Of a stretch of DNA of 64,000 nucleotides, positions 28,165 to 36,851 are shown piece after piece. The notes below the pieces were generated by a model that saw only the letters and a program-made list of their open reading frames with translations, made no database searches and was not told the DNA's origin. The stretch covers positions 5,546,709 through 5,610,708 of the forward strand of contig CP043547.1 in NCBI GenBank assembly GCA_009664345.1, given 5' to 3'. The first letter of the stretch is position 1, and every line of letters begins with the position of its first letter. This DNA comes from Planctomycetales bacterium 10988 (GTDB lineage: Bacteria > Planctomycetota > Planctomycetia > Pirellulales > Pb10988). A program made the position numbers and the translations under genes.

Positions 28165-29301
28165 ATGACTCAGCAACGAATGGATTCGGTGGGGCGATAC
28201 CTGGAGCGAGTGCCAGATGTGGGGGGTTCTGGGATTTCAGAGGGGGCTGAGGATGATGGGGATGTCACTGAAAAAGCTTGGGGGTTGCTGCTTGATCAAG
28301 TGAGGAGGGGGCGAGAGGAGGTTCTGCCGATGATCACGAGTCTGGTGGCGGGAAGGGATTGCTTGGAGTTCAGAGTGGAGGAAATAGAGGCGATCTTGAA
28401 GGGTGCCGAGCGGCTTCTCGACGAGGCACGACACTGGGTGGAAGTGTTGGCTCGGGCTTCGTTTTTGCCTGTAAATAGTGATGCTAGGGAGCGGCTTGCA
28501 TGCGGGAACCCGGAGTTTGAGTTCGAGCCGTTTGGGATGTCGGCTCGGCAGGTGGTTCAAGGCTTGGAGCTTGTTTGCAGGCGATGGAAGGAAGCTCGGG
28601 AAAGCTCGTTGCTCTCGGATGGGGAGAATACAGCAGGCCCGAGCGCCGCAGTGGCTGCTCAGGTCTTGGTTGAGATCACCCGGCTTTCGCAGGGGTTGAA
28701 GGTGTTCCAGGCGGTGCTGGAGTTCCGAAGCCCTCACCCGAATATCGACTACCGCGAGGCAGACCCTTGGGGGGTCGGGAAGGAGAATGCCACGCACTTC
28801 AAAGCTTGGGGCCTTTCGCTCCTCCCTCCGGTGAAGATCGCGACGCAGAAGCGACCCGATGCCGACGCATTGGTGGCGACGTGGCTTATCCAGCGTACTT
28901 CGTCGTTCTCCACCCCCTGTCTTGTCGAGTTCGTGTCGAGGAGTCTGAGCCCTCGAAAGTTCGAAAATTATCATGCCTTGATCGAGGTGGGGAAGGTTTT
29001 TGATCCTCGGCGGAAACACTTCGATTCCAATCACAGGCTGACTTTCAGCCCCGATGAGGAGTGTGCCACCAGTCTGGTGGGAAGGCACGTATCCGCATCC
29101 AGCCCTGAAATAAAGAAACTGATTGAGTTGATTCGGGCGGGTGACAGGATTGCCGGAAGGCAGACTTCTTCGGCCTATCAACAGAGTGCCTCGAACGGGC
29201 TGCATGCCTTGATCGCCTGTGCGAGGACGTATAGCCAGGGTGACCAGATGCTCTATCAAAGCCTCGCCGCCTATCTCGATGCTCGATATTCCTCGATTTA
29301 G
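28165..29301 (+). CDS. Protein with MYG1-like C-terminal domain (tentative)
   Basis: A 378-residue soluble protein. I place the start at 28165 (MTQQRMDSVGRYLERV) because GAAGGAGCTTTC precedes it; the frame is open to 28111. Residues up to about 220 are helical with no family I recognise. The C-terminal part has KRPDADALVATWLIQR, a VGKVFDPRRKHFDSNHR stretch and ELIRAGDRIAG, which recall metal-binding Asp/His motifs of DHH/MYG1-type hydrolases; this match is by eye and weak. G-rich codon use differs from the adhesin next to it. A sigma-like gene follows after about 200 bp. Confidence 0.55.
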   Translation: MTQQRMDSVGRYLERVPDVGGSGISEGAEDDGDVTEKAWGLLLDQVRRGREEVLPMITSLVAGRDCLEFRVEEIEAILKGAERLLDEARHWVEVLARASFLPVNSDARERLACGNPEFEFEPFGMSARQVVQGLELVCRRWKEARESSLLSDGENTAGPSAAVAAQVLVEITRLSQGLKVFQAVLEFRSPHPNIDYREADPWGVGKENATHFKAWGLSLLPPVKIATQKRPDADALVATWLIQRTSSFSTPCLVEFVSRSLSPRKFENYHALIEVGKVFDPRRKHFDSNHRLTFSPDEECATSLVGRHVSASSPEIKKLIELIRAGDRIAGRQTSSAYQQSASNGLHALIACARTYSQGDQMLYQSLAAYLDARYSSI

Positions 29302-29471
29302 AGCGTGTCTCGCTCACACCTCCTCGTCTGCTAATTCTGGCCAGAAAACGCGTCAAGTAAGGTGTTGGCGTTGGGTTACCCATCCGTGGTGCCCCGCCGA
29401 CAGGAACCTTTTCGATGAGAAGGTTTTGCCAGTGTCCTCGCACGAGCGGGGGCGGTTGTGTTTCTTTCGCA

Positions 29472-29488
29472 GCCGCCTTCGTGGCGGC
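29472..29488 (+). other. GC-rich hairpin before the sigma-like gene
   Basis: GCCGCC-TTCGT-GGCGGC, the same stem type as the terminators at 15746 and 50364 but without the T-run. It lies 19 bp before the start at 29508, so it could affect translation or be a decayed terminator. Confidence 0.4.
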
Positions 29489-29507
29489 CTAGCCTGCGAG
29501 GTTCACC

Positions 29508-30188
29508 ATGAACACCTTGACTTGTACTGCTGAGACTTCGACTCGTTCTGCCCTTCAAAATTCCACTCCCTGCTGGCATCCCGAGTTTCTCGCCATGCTG
29601 CCGAAGATCGAGAATCACGCCCGGATCGCGTTTCGGTACCTCCAGGGCGACGACCGCGAAGAAGCGATCCAAGAGGTCCTTTGTCATTGCTGCTCGGCCT
29701 TTGCTCGGTTGGTCGAGCGGGGCAAGGCAGGCTCGGCCATCTGGAGCACGCTGGCCAAGTACGCCGTGGCCCAATTCCGGACGGGTCGCCGGGTCGGGAC
29801 TTCGCTGAATGTCCGTGATGTGTCTTCTCCCCATTGCCAACAGCGGAAGGGTGTCCGGCTGCGAAGCTTGGCTGTCGAAGAAGAACGCGAGGGGTCTTGC
29901 TGGAGGGAGATGCTGGTGGAAGACAAAAAAGCTCCTCCGTCGGAGATCGCCGCCAGCCGACTGGATTTCTCGGCCTGGCTCAAAAGCTTGAGTCGACGTA
30001 TCCGCCGGATCGCCGTCCAGCTGAGCCTTGGTCGTACCACCGAGGAAGTCGCTCGCCGGTTCCGACTTTCGAAGGGCCGCATCAGCCAAATCCGCCGAGA
30101 ACTCGAACGCTCCTGGAAGGCCTTTCAAGGAGAGCTCGGAGGCGAAGTCTCTGCCTATCCAGCGAAGTCGGCGGTGGCTCCTGCCTGA
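29508..30188 (+). CDS. Sigma-70-like factor of mobile-element type
   Basis: A 226-residue protein. The region-2-like part is YLQGDDREEAIQEVLCHCCSAFARLVERGKAGSAIWSTLAKYAVAQFRTGRRVG. The C-terminal helix-turn-helix, LGRTTEEVARRFRLSKGRISQIRRELERSWKAFQ, looks like sigma region 4. It is therefore a DNA-binding sigma or sigma-like protein. It lies on its own between two mobile modules and is closed by a hairpin at 30229. Whether it binds core polymerase cannot be told from sequence. Confidence 0.7.
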   Translation: MNTLTCTAETSTRSALQNSTPCWHPEFLAMLPKIENHARIAFRYLQGDDREEAIQEVLCHCCSAFARLVERGKAGSAIWSTLAKYAVAQFRTGRRVGTSLNVRDVSSPHCQQRKGVRLRSLAVEEEREGSCWREMLVEDKKAPPSEIAASRLDFSAWLKSLSRRIRRIAVQLSLGRTTEEVARRFRLSKGRISQIRRELERSWKAFQGELGGEVSAYPAKSAVAPA

Positions 30189-30228
30189 ATGGGGCACCCT
30201 TCCTTTCGCTGCTTTGATCGACACCTGG

Positions 30229-30260
30229 GAGGCTCGGGCGGAGCCTCTTGGGTATTTTTT
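30229..30260 (+). terminator. Rho-independent terminator
   Basis: GAGGCTC-GGGCG-GAGCCTC with TTGGGTATTTTTT downstream, 40 bp past the sigma-like gene stop. Confidence 0.75.
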
Positions 30261-30976
30261 AGCTATCAGAAGATGCAAAGATTATCACCATAACAAACGA
30301 AAATCGATGGGACCGACCGGATTGGAGAGGACAAGACCGCTGCGGGCTTTCATGTCCGGGCGGGGTCGCGTCTACCCTGGTGGAAGGCGCGCAAGAGTAA
30401 GTGAAAAAAACGGTCGATATCTCGACATTTCGAGCCCTAATAGCATACGCAGAGTGTCCACGGATAAGCATAAAACGACTTGGTCAGAGCCTGATCCATG
30501 AGTCCGGTCTACGAGGAAGAGTGACAGATCATCACTTTTTCCCTGGTTTCAAGGGATTTTTGCAGAAAAAGGATTGTTGGAGAAACTGGTTCCCCGAAGT
30601 GAGGAGCACGAATCGCCGTCCATAAAAGCCCAACCAGAAGTCATCCATCTTCATGGACTGAGCAGAGTGAAAAATCGCTTCCGGACACGGAGTGACGGGC
30701 AATATTGGGCCAACGGTCCTTCCTTTTTTCAATTTAGCGTCGCCTGGGTGACCGAAAAAAGTACTTAGACCCGCGCGGAGTAAGGGGGGTTTTCTTTCGG
30801 AAGGGGGCTAGGCCGCCCTCCCTTTTTTCACCAACCACTCATCCAGCGTCCCCATTCCAGACTTGAATTCTCACCGAGAGGGCCTCCCCGAAAAGCTATG
30901 ATTAGGTTCGTTCTCCACCTGCCTCTTCGCGGGTGGAGGATTCTCTTGGCGATCACCATTCAGGTAGAGGGCAAAG
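30261..30976. other. Gene-free stretch of 0.7 kb
   Basis: No ORF here has convincing length, start site or family resemblance, and I see no tRNA. The segment 30530-30770 contains short frames on both strands that overlap each other and look random. It may be debris between the sigma-like module and the RT/CRISPR module. Confidence 0.5.
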
Positions 30977-31666
30977 TTACGTCTTTACTTCTCGGTAGAG
31001 CGCTAAGATGACCCCTACGATCTCTCCAATCTCCACAATTTCCTCGCCGGGCGTGCTTGCAGGGAGAGGCTTTGATCTTTCAGGTAAATCCGGAAGCCGG
31101 AGCATTCTTGGTGTCTTCGACCCATCAGAAGTACTCGATTGACGTTGGAAGTCACGCGTCGATTCGGCGACCGACTTGATCGTTAGCTTCGGCTTAATTC
31201 CAGCATCCTCGACCTTCAGCACCCTGAGCCCCAAGTAGTAGCCCTCCTCGGATGGGGATCGATAAACACAAATTTTGTTGTGTAGATACAGCGGGGATTT
31301 TTGCCAAATCTGTTTGTCACTCTCGATGATCAGAGAATCACCAGGCTCCACTTGGATCCATTGGACCCATTCAGGGGGGACCACAAGCCGCGCGTTCACG
31401 AGATAGACACTTCCCGCCCGCCGTGGTTTACAAAGGGCCGCCCGCTTCTCGATCAAGTCGAAATGCTCTTCCGGAGGACCTGGCAAGAGGCTACTCGCCA
31501 TGGGAACTAGCTCGTCGTTTGAATTTTCTAGCAGGGGAAAGGGTTCCCCCTTTCCGATCAGGAGCCAGTTTGCATCTACCCCTGTATGTTCAACGAGGGC
31601 TTGCAAAAAGCCGAACGAGGGAAGCCGTTGATTATTGACCGTTCCCCAGACTCGGTAGCAAATCAC
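30977..31666 (-). CDS. Phage-repressor-like protein, N-terminally truncated
   Basis: A 229-residue protein (GTG start at 31666). The first residues, RVWGTVNNQRLPSFGFLQALVEHTGVDANWLLIGKGEPF, match the end of an XRE-type DNA-binding domain as found in CI/LexA-like repressors. The later VEPGDSLIIESDKQIW and ICVYRSPSEEGYYLGLRVL resemble the S24-like C-terminal domain, though I see no clear Ser-Lys pair. The frame is closed 18 bases upstream by TGA, so the front of the helix-turn-helix is missing. A different frame starting at 31733 (MPKTSIIKLRIF) could supply it through a one-base frameshift near 31660. It lies head-to-head with the RT operon, a position fit for its repressor. Confidence 0.6.
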   Translation of the reverse strand: MICYRVWGTVNNQRLPSFGFLQALVEHTGVDANWLLIGKGEPFPLLENSNDELVPMASSLLPGPPEEHFDLIEKRAALCKPRRAGSVYLVNARLVVPPEWVQWIQVEPGDSLIIESDKQIWQKSPLYLHNKICVYRSPSEEGYYLGLRVLKVEDAGIKPKLTIKSVAESTRDFQRQSSTSDGSKTPRMLRLPDLPERSKPLPASTPGEEIVEIGEIVGVILALYREVKT

Positions 31667-32270
31667 GTACAGCCGCCACGGATATCAACTCAACAGAAAA
31701 GATCCGGAGTTTGATTATCGATGTCTTTGGCATAACGAGCGAAGAAACCGTGCAATCGCCAACCTAGCGAAAAGCCTCTCTGAAATCAATCGCTCAAAAG
31801 AAGCCTCCAGGTTTCACAGTGGTACGATCCTGGTCGATCGGCTGGAGCATGCAATCGCGCTCGGAAAAAAACTTCCTGATTGGCCACTAGTCGTTGGAGA
31901 GGAGCTCTCGCTTCATGGGCTGCCGGGGAGTGTCCGAAATCGGCTCAAACGCGATCGAAAGAAGTTCCTAAACGGTCGATATCAAATTGTTCTCACCCAG
32001 GTTGCTGAGACGTTTACCAGTAGCCCAGACGTCCTCTTCTGGGCAAGTGGGGGGCCGATCGCAGCGCAAGTCCCTCGACATTGGCTGCGGGACGATTCGA
32101 CTGAAGCACGACCTTTGAGGATGATTGATTTCCTGGATCGCTTCAATTCTCAAACGAAGAAATGGGCAAAGGCTCGCGAGGAAGGATACGCGAAGCACGA
32201 TATCTATGATGTTGAATTAGCGCCTGACGAGGGACGGATCGGACACTTTCTTGATAAACTGCCGAGGTAG
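31659..32270 (+). CDS. RT-coupled ORF with no canonical start codon
   Basis: The frame is open for 203 codons with no ATG, GTG or TTG until near the end. It reads DPEFDYRCLWHNERRNR and continues through ILVDRLEHAIALGKKLPDWP, LHGLPGSVRNRLKRDRKKFL and FWASGGPIAAQVPRHWL to DKLPR. It looks coding: charged, soluble, mostly helical, consistent composition. It stops three bases before the RT ATG, so coupling is likely. I recognise no family. Either translation starts at a rare codon (ATC, CTG) or the 5' end was lost, as in the opposing repressor gene whose 5' end meets it here. Confidence 0.55.
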   Translation, partial: QITYSRHGYQLNRKDPEFDYRCLWHNERRNRAIANLAKSLSEINRSKEASRFHSGTILVDRLEHAIALGKKLPDWPLVVGEELSLHGLPGSVRNRLKRDRKKFLNGRYQIVLTQVAETFTSSPDVLFWASGGPIAAQVPRHWLRDDSTEARPLRMIDFLDRFNSQTKKWAKAREEGYAKHDIYDVELAPDEGRIGHFLDKLPR

Positions 32271-32273
32271 GTT

Positions 32274-33506
32274 ATGGTCAGCGGCTCAGGTACATCCCGA
32301 CTTCGAAATGCCAGGGTTTCTCAGAGACGTGAGCGAAGGGAACAAACGTCTCCTCGGCGAAGATCTCCTTATACCGTGGAATCTCTCGATTCCTTCGAGC
32401 TGGAGCGATTCGCCGCTGCGGACAATCTTCACGTAGCCTATCAAACCTTGGAGCGTGAAGGGGGAGACGCCCCTGGAATCGATGGACTGCGCTTTGAGAA
32501 CCTCTCGCCGGGAGAGGTCTTTGGAATACTTCGCGCTACCTCGAAATGCCTCTTGAGGCAGACCTATCGGCCCCAAGAAACCCGCCTCGTCCAAATTCCC
32601 AAGGGAGATGGACGGTATCGCGAACTGCGATTGCAATGCTTGGCAGACCGTACGGTAGCCAAGGCGCTCCAACTTACCCTCAAACCTTATTGGCAAACAC
32701 GGCTTCCCCGACTTGGCCAAGACGTTTGGCAAATCTTCGCCCAGATGCAGCGCGTCATGCGAGAACGAGGGGCGTACATCCTGGCCATCGACGACATTCG
32801 CGACTGCTTCCCCAGCGCTCGGATCGAAGATGTCCTAGCATGCCACCGAGAACAGATGACCCAGCCGGACTTGCTCTGGCTGGTTGAACGACTTGTTCGG
32901 GGTTACGAAGGCCCTGATCGGACGACCGGACTGGACCAAGGCTCGCCCTTCAGTCCGCTCGCCATGGAGCTTCTGCTCCACCACCGCCTTGACCTCCCGT
33001 TAGAAACTCGAAGTCAAGGATACCCGCTACCCTTACGCTACGTCGATAATCTGACGTTCGTCTGTAGTAGCGAGCGTGAAGGCCATGAGACTCTTCAAAC
33101 AACGGGCTCCATTCTTTCTGGGATCGGACTCACCCTCAAAGGACAAGATGGAGAACCGCAAGACATTCGGGACCCTCAGTTCAACACAGCCGTCTTGGGG
33201 TTCATACCTCAATGGCAGAACGGACAGTTGACGTTTGGGATCCCTGAGTCTGCTTATGAAGACCTCGGACAAGGACTTTTTCATACGATCAATCACCCAC
33301 AGACGGCTAAGGTGGCTAACCGAGTCGTTGAAGGATGGATCGAAGCAAAAGGACCTGCTTTCACGAATCGCGCAGCACCCGAAGTGATTGACCGGATTCT
33401 TCATATTGGAAGAGAGTATGGATATCGATGTTTCTGTAAGAAGGGACTTCGTCGTACTGCATCCAAGGCGAGGAAGAGATGGATTGAGTTCTCTCAGCCT
33501 TCTTAA
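32274..33506 (+). CDS. Reverse transcriptase with YVDN active site
   Basis: A 410-residue RT. The motifs run in order: AYQTLEREGGDAPGIDGLRF (RT1), YRPQETRLVQIPKGDGRYRELRLQCLADRTVAKAL (RT2), YILAIDDIRDCFPSARI (motif A, catalytic Asp), GLDQGSPFSPLAMELLLHHRLD (motif B) and LPLRYVDNLTFVCSS (motif C, residues about 255-258), where the usual YxDD is YVDN. A basic C-terminus, CFCKKGLRRTASKARKRWIEF, may bind RNA. It is not fused to Cas1 and has no maturase/HNH tail, so it is not a complete group II intron protein. It follows a coupled ORF and lies about 410 bp from the CRISPR array. Candidates are a defence RT (DRT/UG type) or a CRISPR-linked RT. Confidence 0.85.
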   Translation: MVSGSGTSRLRNARVSQRRERREQTSPRRRSPYTVESLDSFELERFAAADNLHVAYQTLEREGGDAPGIDGLRFENLSPGEVFGILRATSKCLLRQTYRPQETRLVQIPKGDGRYRELRLQCLADRTVAKALQLTLKPYWQTRLPRLGQDVWQIFAQMQRVMRERGAYILAIDDIRDCFPSARIEDVLACHREQMTQPDLLWLVERLVRGYEGPDRTTGLDQGSPFSPLAMELLLHHRLDLPLETRSQGYPLPLRYVDNLTFVCSSEREGHETLQTTGSILSGIGLTLKGQDGEPQDIRDPQFNTAVLGFIPQWQNGQLTFGIPESAYEDLGQGLFHTINHPQTAKVANRVVEGWIEAKGPAFTNRAAPEVIDRILHIGREYGYRCFCKKGLRRTASKARKRWIEFSQPS

Positions 33507-33565
33507 GAGGAATAGAAGGAAGTTGAACCTCCTTCTGATCGTCTCTCCGTGTACTCCTTGGGAAA

Positions 33566-33627
33566 TGTGCTCCGCACATACCGCCGACACCGCTCGAACG
33601 ATCGAGCAAGTGGGAGAGAGCTCCCAC
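33566..33627 (+). other. Three tandem hairpins after the RT gene
   Basis: Within 62 bp lie TGTGC-TCC-GCACA, GCTCGA-ACGA-TCGAGC and GTGGGAG-AGAG-CTCCCAC, all perfect stems. They begin 60 bp past the RT stop. No T-run follows, so a simple terminator is unlikely. They could be part of a structured non-coding RNA used by the RT, or a processed 3' UTR. Confidence 0.5.
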
Positions 33628-33918
33628 ACGTTGTAATGAACCCTATGGGCGAGCCATTTTTTCTTTACCGGGAGCGTCTAGAACCAGAGCACACGTACAG
33701 CCCGTATAGCACGTAACCTAGCTAACATCCATGATGTGAGCTTGCCGTCACTTGATGGCAAACGGTAAGCCTTGCGCGTTCATCATCCCACGATGACTCG
33801 CTCCGCTCGCTGTTGTCTCACCTTGCGCATTGCCAGTCCAATGAATGTTCGTTCCTTTCATGATACGAGCATTTGCATTCCTATGCGCAAATCAAACGAT
33901 TGTTTCGTTTTCAAAAAT
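33628..33918 (+). promoter_or_regulatory. Candidate CRISPR leader
   Basis: This 291-bp gene-free stretch becomes AT-rich just before the first repeat (aaatcaaacgattgtttcg). The repeat's 3' end contains ATTGAA, usual for the 3' part of type I repeats in transcript orientation. That makes the plus strand the transcript and this side the leader. Orientation is inferred; all repeats look identical, so no degenerate end decides it. Confidence 0.45.
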
Positions 33919-36252
33919 GTGCTCAACGCCTGACGGCGTCATTGAATGAATCACGCGGTGGAATGATCGCCAGTGTTTGGCAGTAGAACGGGTGCTCAAC
34001 GCCTGACGGCGTCATTGAATGAATCACACCGGCATTCGTCCACAAATCGAAATGGGCAAGCAGTGCTCAACGCCTGACGGCGTCATTGAATGAATCACGC
34101 TGTGGAGGTGGAATCTCAAGGCCCCTGACAGAAGTGCTCAACGCCTGACGGCGTCATTGAATGAATCACTTCGCCGTTTCGCGGGACGATCACCCCGTTG
34201 ACTTTGGTAGTGCTCAACGCCTGACGGCGTCATTGAATGAATCACATTGCTTCCGTGAGGGTTTCTTTCTGAAACTTTAGGTGCTCAACGCCTGACGGCG
34301 TCATTGAATGAATCACGAAGAGTATCACAAAATCGCGGCTCCGATCGCGGAGTGCTCAACGCCTGACGGCGTCATTGAATGAATCACTGCTCGAGGGGTT
34401 GAAATCGCTCGCGACCAAAACAAGTGCTCAACGCCTGACGGCGTCATTGAATGAATCACCAAATTCACGATTCACCAAGGCTTCAATGCCATCGTGCTCA
34501 ACGCCTGACGGCGTCATTGAATGAATCACTCGTGATCCGACACCCCGTCTAGAGGGATCCGGAGGTGCTCAACGCCTGACGGCGTCATTGAATGAATCAC
34601 TCGGAAAACCCCAAAACTCGTGAAAAAAAATAGCGGTGCTCAACGCCTGACGGCGTCATTGAATGAATCACCTTGGCTTTCGTGAGGTCGACGCCCCAAG
34701 CATCTTGGTGCTCAACGCCTGACGGCGTCATTGAATGAATCACGAAGTCTTTCTTTGGTTCGATCAAGGATGGTATCACGTGCTCAACGCCTGACGGCGT
34801 CATTGAATGAATCACAGATTAGGGAAGTCGTAACCCGCGTCGCGAATGAGGTGCTCAACGCCTGACGGCGTCATTGAATGAATCACGCGTATATTCTTTC
34901 ACGTCGTTGATAAATCCAGGGAGTGCTCAACGCCTGACGGCGTCATTGAATGAATCACGCCCCGGCTCAAACGGTTCGGCATTGCTTGAGAAAAGTGCTC
35001 AACGCCTGACGGCGTCATTGAATGAATCACAGCAACCGGCAGAGTTCTCTGGCTTCTTCGTCAGACGGTGCTCAACGCCTGACGGCGTCATTGAATGAAT
35101 CACACTCAACCAGTTGTTTCCCGTATATCCGGAGAGGGGTGCTCAACGCCTGACGGCGTCATTGAATGAATCACAATGATGCGGGAGATAAAGAGGGCCT
35201 GGAGTACGCAGTGCTCAACGCCTGACGGCGTCATTGAATGAATCACTGCACTGGAGGCACTGGAAAGAGAGGGCAAAGCAATGTGCTCAACGCCTGACGG
35301 CGTCATTGAATGAATCACGAGGGTCGTTACTGATCGACGAACTGAGGCTTAGAGGCGTGCTCAACGCCTGACGGCGTCATTGAATGAATCACCTCGGGGC
35401 CATCCTGCGAGAGGCGACCAGTGAGAGGTGCTCAACGCCTGACGGCGTCATTGAATGAATCACAGATGCCGCAGGGATCGAGGCGACCAAATTACAAGTG
35501 CTCAACGCCTGACGGCGTCATTGAATGAATCACACAAGTGTTTGATTTCGAAGACCAACTCGTTCGAATGGTGCTCAACGCCTGACGGCGTCATTGAATG
35601 AATCACTTGTTGGCCTCGTAATAACCCATCTGCTTGTTGAGTGCTCAACGCCTGACGGCGTCATTGAATGAATCACTAAATTTGCGAACAGAATGCGGTT
35701 TTCCGCCTTCGGTGCTCAACGCCTGACGGCGTCATTGAATGAATCACACTCCTTGATAGTGAGGACGCAAACAAGGGTGTTGGTGTGCTCAACGCCTGAC
35801 GGCGTCATTGAATGAATCACTCGCAATCGCCTCGAAGCTTCTTCAAAATCTCCTCTGGTGCTCAACGCCTGACGGCGTCATTGAATGAATCACTCATTCT
35901 CTTTTTGTTTTCGAAGTTCCTGATTTTTGTGCTCAACGCCTGACGGCGTCATTGAATGAATCACACCCTTGTTGCGTGATTCCGACAGGTGGCGGGAAAA
36001 CGTGCTCAACGCCTGACGGCGTCATTGAATGAATCACACTTCCTCAGCCCGTTTTTTTGAGTTGGAAATAATGTGCTCAACGCCTGACGGCGTCATTGAA
36101 TGAATCACAATGAACATTTCAGAAATTGGGAGGGAGCTAAAAAGTGCTCAACGCCTGACGGCGTCATTGAATGAATCACATTTCGTCGATTTTCGTTTGG
36201 TTGAGAGTCATCATTTGTGCTCAACGCCTGACGGCGTCATTGAATGAATCAC
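33919..36252 (+). CRISPR. CRISPR array, 33 repeats and 32 spacers
   Basis: The 36-nt repeat starts GTGCTCAACGCCTGACGGCG and ends TCATTGAATGAATCAC. The ACGCC-TGAC-GGCGT hairpin inside is the likely Cas6 recognition site. By my count there are 33 copies with starts 70-76 bp apart, giving spacers of 34-40 nt. I see no mismatch in any copy and no duplicated spacer. Repeat length and stem fit the Cas6-containing type I operon that ends 280 bp to the right. If transcribed on the plus strand, as repeat orientation suggests, the array converges on the cas operon. Confidence 0.98.
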
Positions 36253-36535
36253 GGCGGGTGATCGAAGTGATGGCTATTGTGAGGGTTAAGCCCAGCGAAA
36301 TCAAGCATCTGAGGAGTGAAAGCGGCAAGCAGTGATTTTAGCTGAAAAAGAAGAGATAGTTTGATAAATCGACTTTGTGGAAGTCGTTGCGGTGAATGAC
36401 GTTCGGTCAAAGAGATAAAAGAATCACGGATCTCCCACAGCAGGTTGATAACATAAAGGCATAAAAGGCCCAGAGTTATGGACGGATTCGAACGGAAATG
36501 CTTTACCACGGAGGGGGCCATGTTTTGCGAAAGGG
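36253..36535. other. Spacer region between array and cas2, no gene
   Basis: A 283-bp stretch with no convincing ORF. It holds either the array's distal flank or, if the array is read on the minus strand, its leader. It is not as AT-rich as the stretch on the other side of the array. Confidence 0.45.
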
Positions 36536-36835
36536 TTAGAGGATTTGGAAGGTGGGTGGAGGTTGTCCCCAATCACTTTGGTCACCAGAGGAGTGCGTTG
36601 GAACCTTTGCGGCACAGCCAGGACAGAGGGGAATGACCAGCAAATCATCCTCCGCTTCCATCAGTTTGTTCAGCTCCCAATGTAGCTTTTCCATCGCACG
36701 CGGATCAAGCCGACAACGGAAAACACTATATTGTATTCGTGTGCCATAGCCTTCCAAAGCTCGGGCCACCTTGCGGAGCCGCTTGGGATCGCGGACGTCA
36801 TACGTGATGAGATGCCAATGTTTTTCTGCCATCAT
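36536..36835 (-). CDS. cas2: CRISPR-associated endonuclease Cas2
   Basis: A 98-99 residue protein beginning M(M)AEKHWHLITYDVRDPKRLRKVARALEGYGTRIQYSVFRCRLDPRAMEKLHWEL, the classic Cas2 ferredoxin-fold start with the conserved Asp in YDVRD and the R-x-Q-YSVF strand. The frame runs upstream to 36928, but GGAGG lies just before ATGATG at 36835/36832, and the upstream part overlaps cas4-cas1. With Cas1 it forms the spacer integration complex. Last gene of the cas operon. Confidence 0.92.
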   Translation of the reverse strand: MMAEKHWHLITYDVRDPKRLRKVARALEGYGTRIQYSVFRCRLDPRAMEKLHWELNKLMEAEDDLLVIPLCPGCAAKVPTHSSGDQSDWGQPPPTFQIL

Positions 36836-36851
36836 TCGACCTCCGAGGGAG

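Noticed and set aside
30400-30770. Short overlapping frames on both strands
   Set aside because: Mutually overlapping, no ribosome-binding sites, no protein-like features.
32274-33506. Complete group II intron
   Set aside because: No maturase/HNH C-terminal domains and no recognisable domain V hairpin at the end.
31659-33918. Retron interpretation of the RT
   Set aside because: No msr/msd-like inverted repeat upstream of the RT (an ORF lies there), and motif C is YVDN rather than the YADD of retron RTs.
34597-35318. Frames inside the CRISPR array reading MIHSMTPSGVEH repeats
   Set aside because: They are translations of the 36-nt repeat (12 codons) with spacers of compatible length, not genes.
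31659-36252. Diversity-generating retroelement
   Set aside because: I found no template/variable repeat pair with adenine-specific differences and no C-type lectin target gene near the RT.
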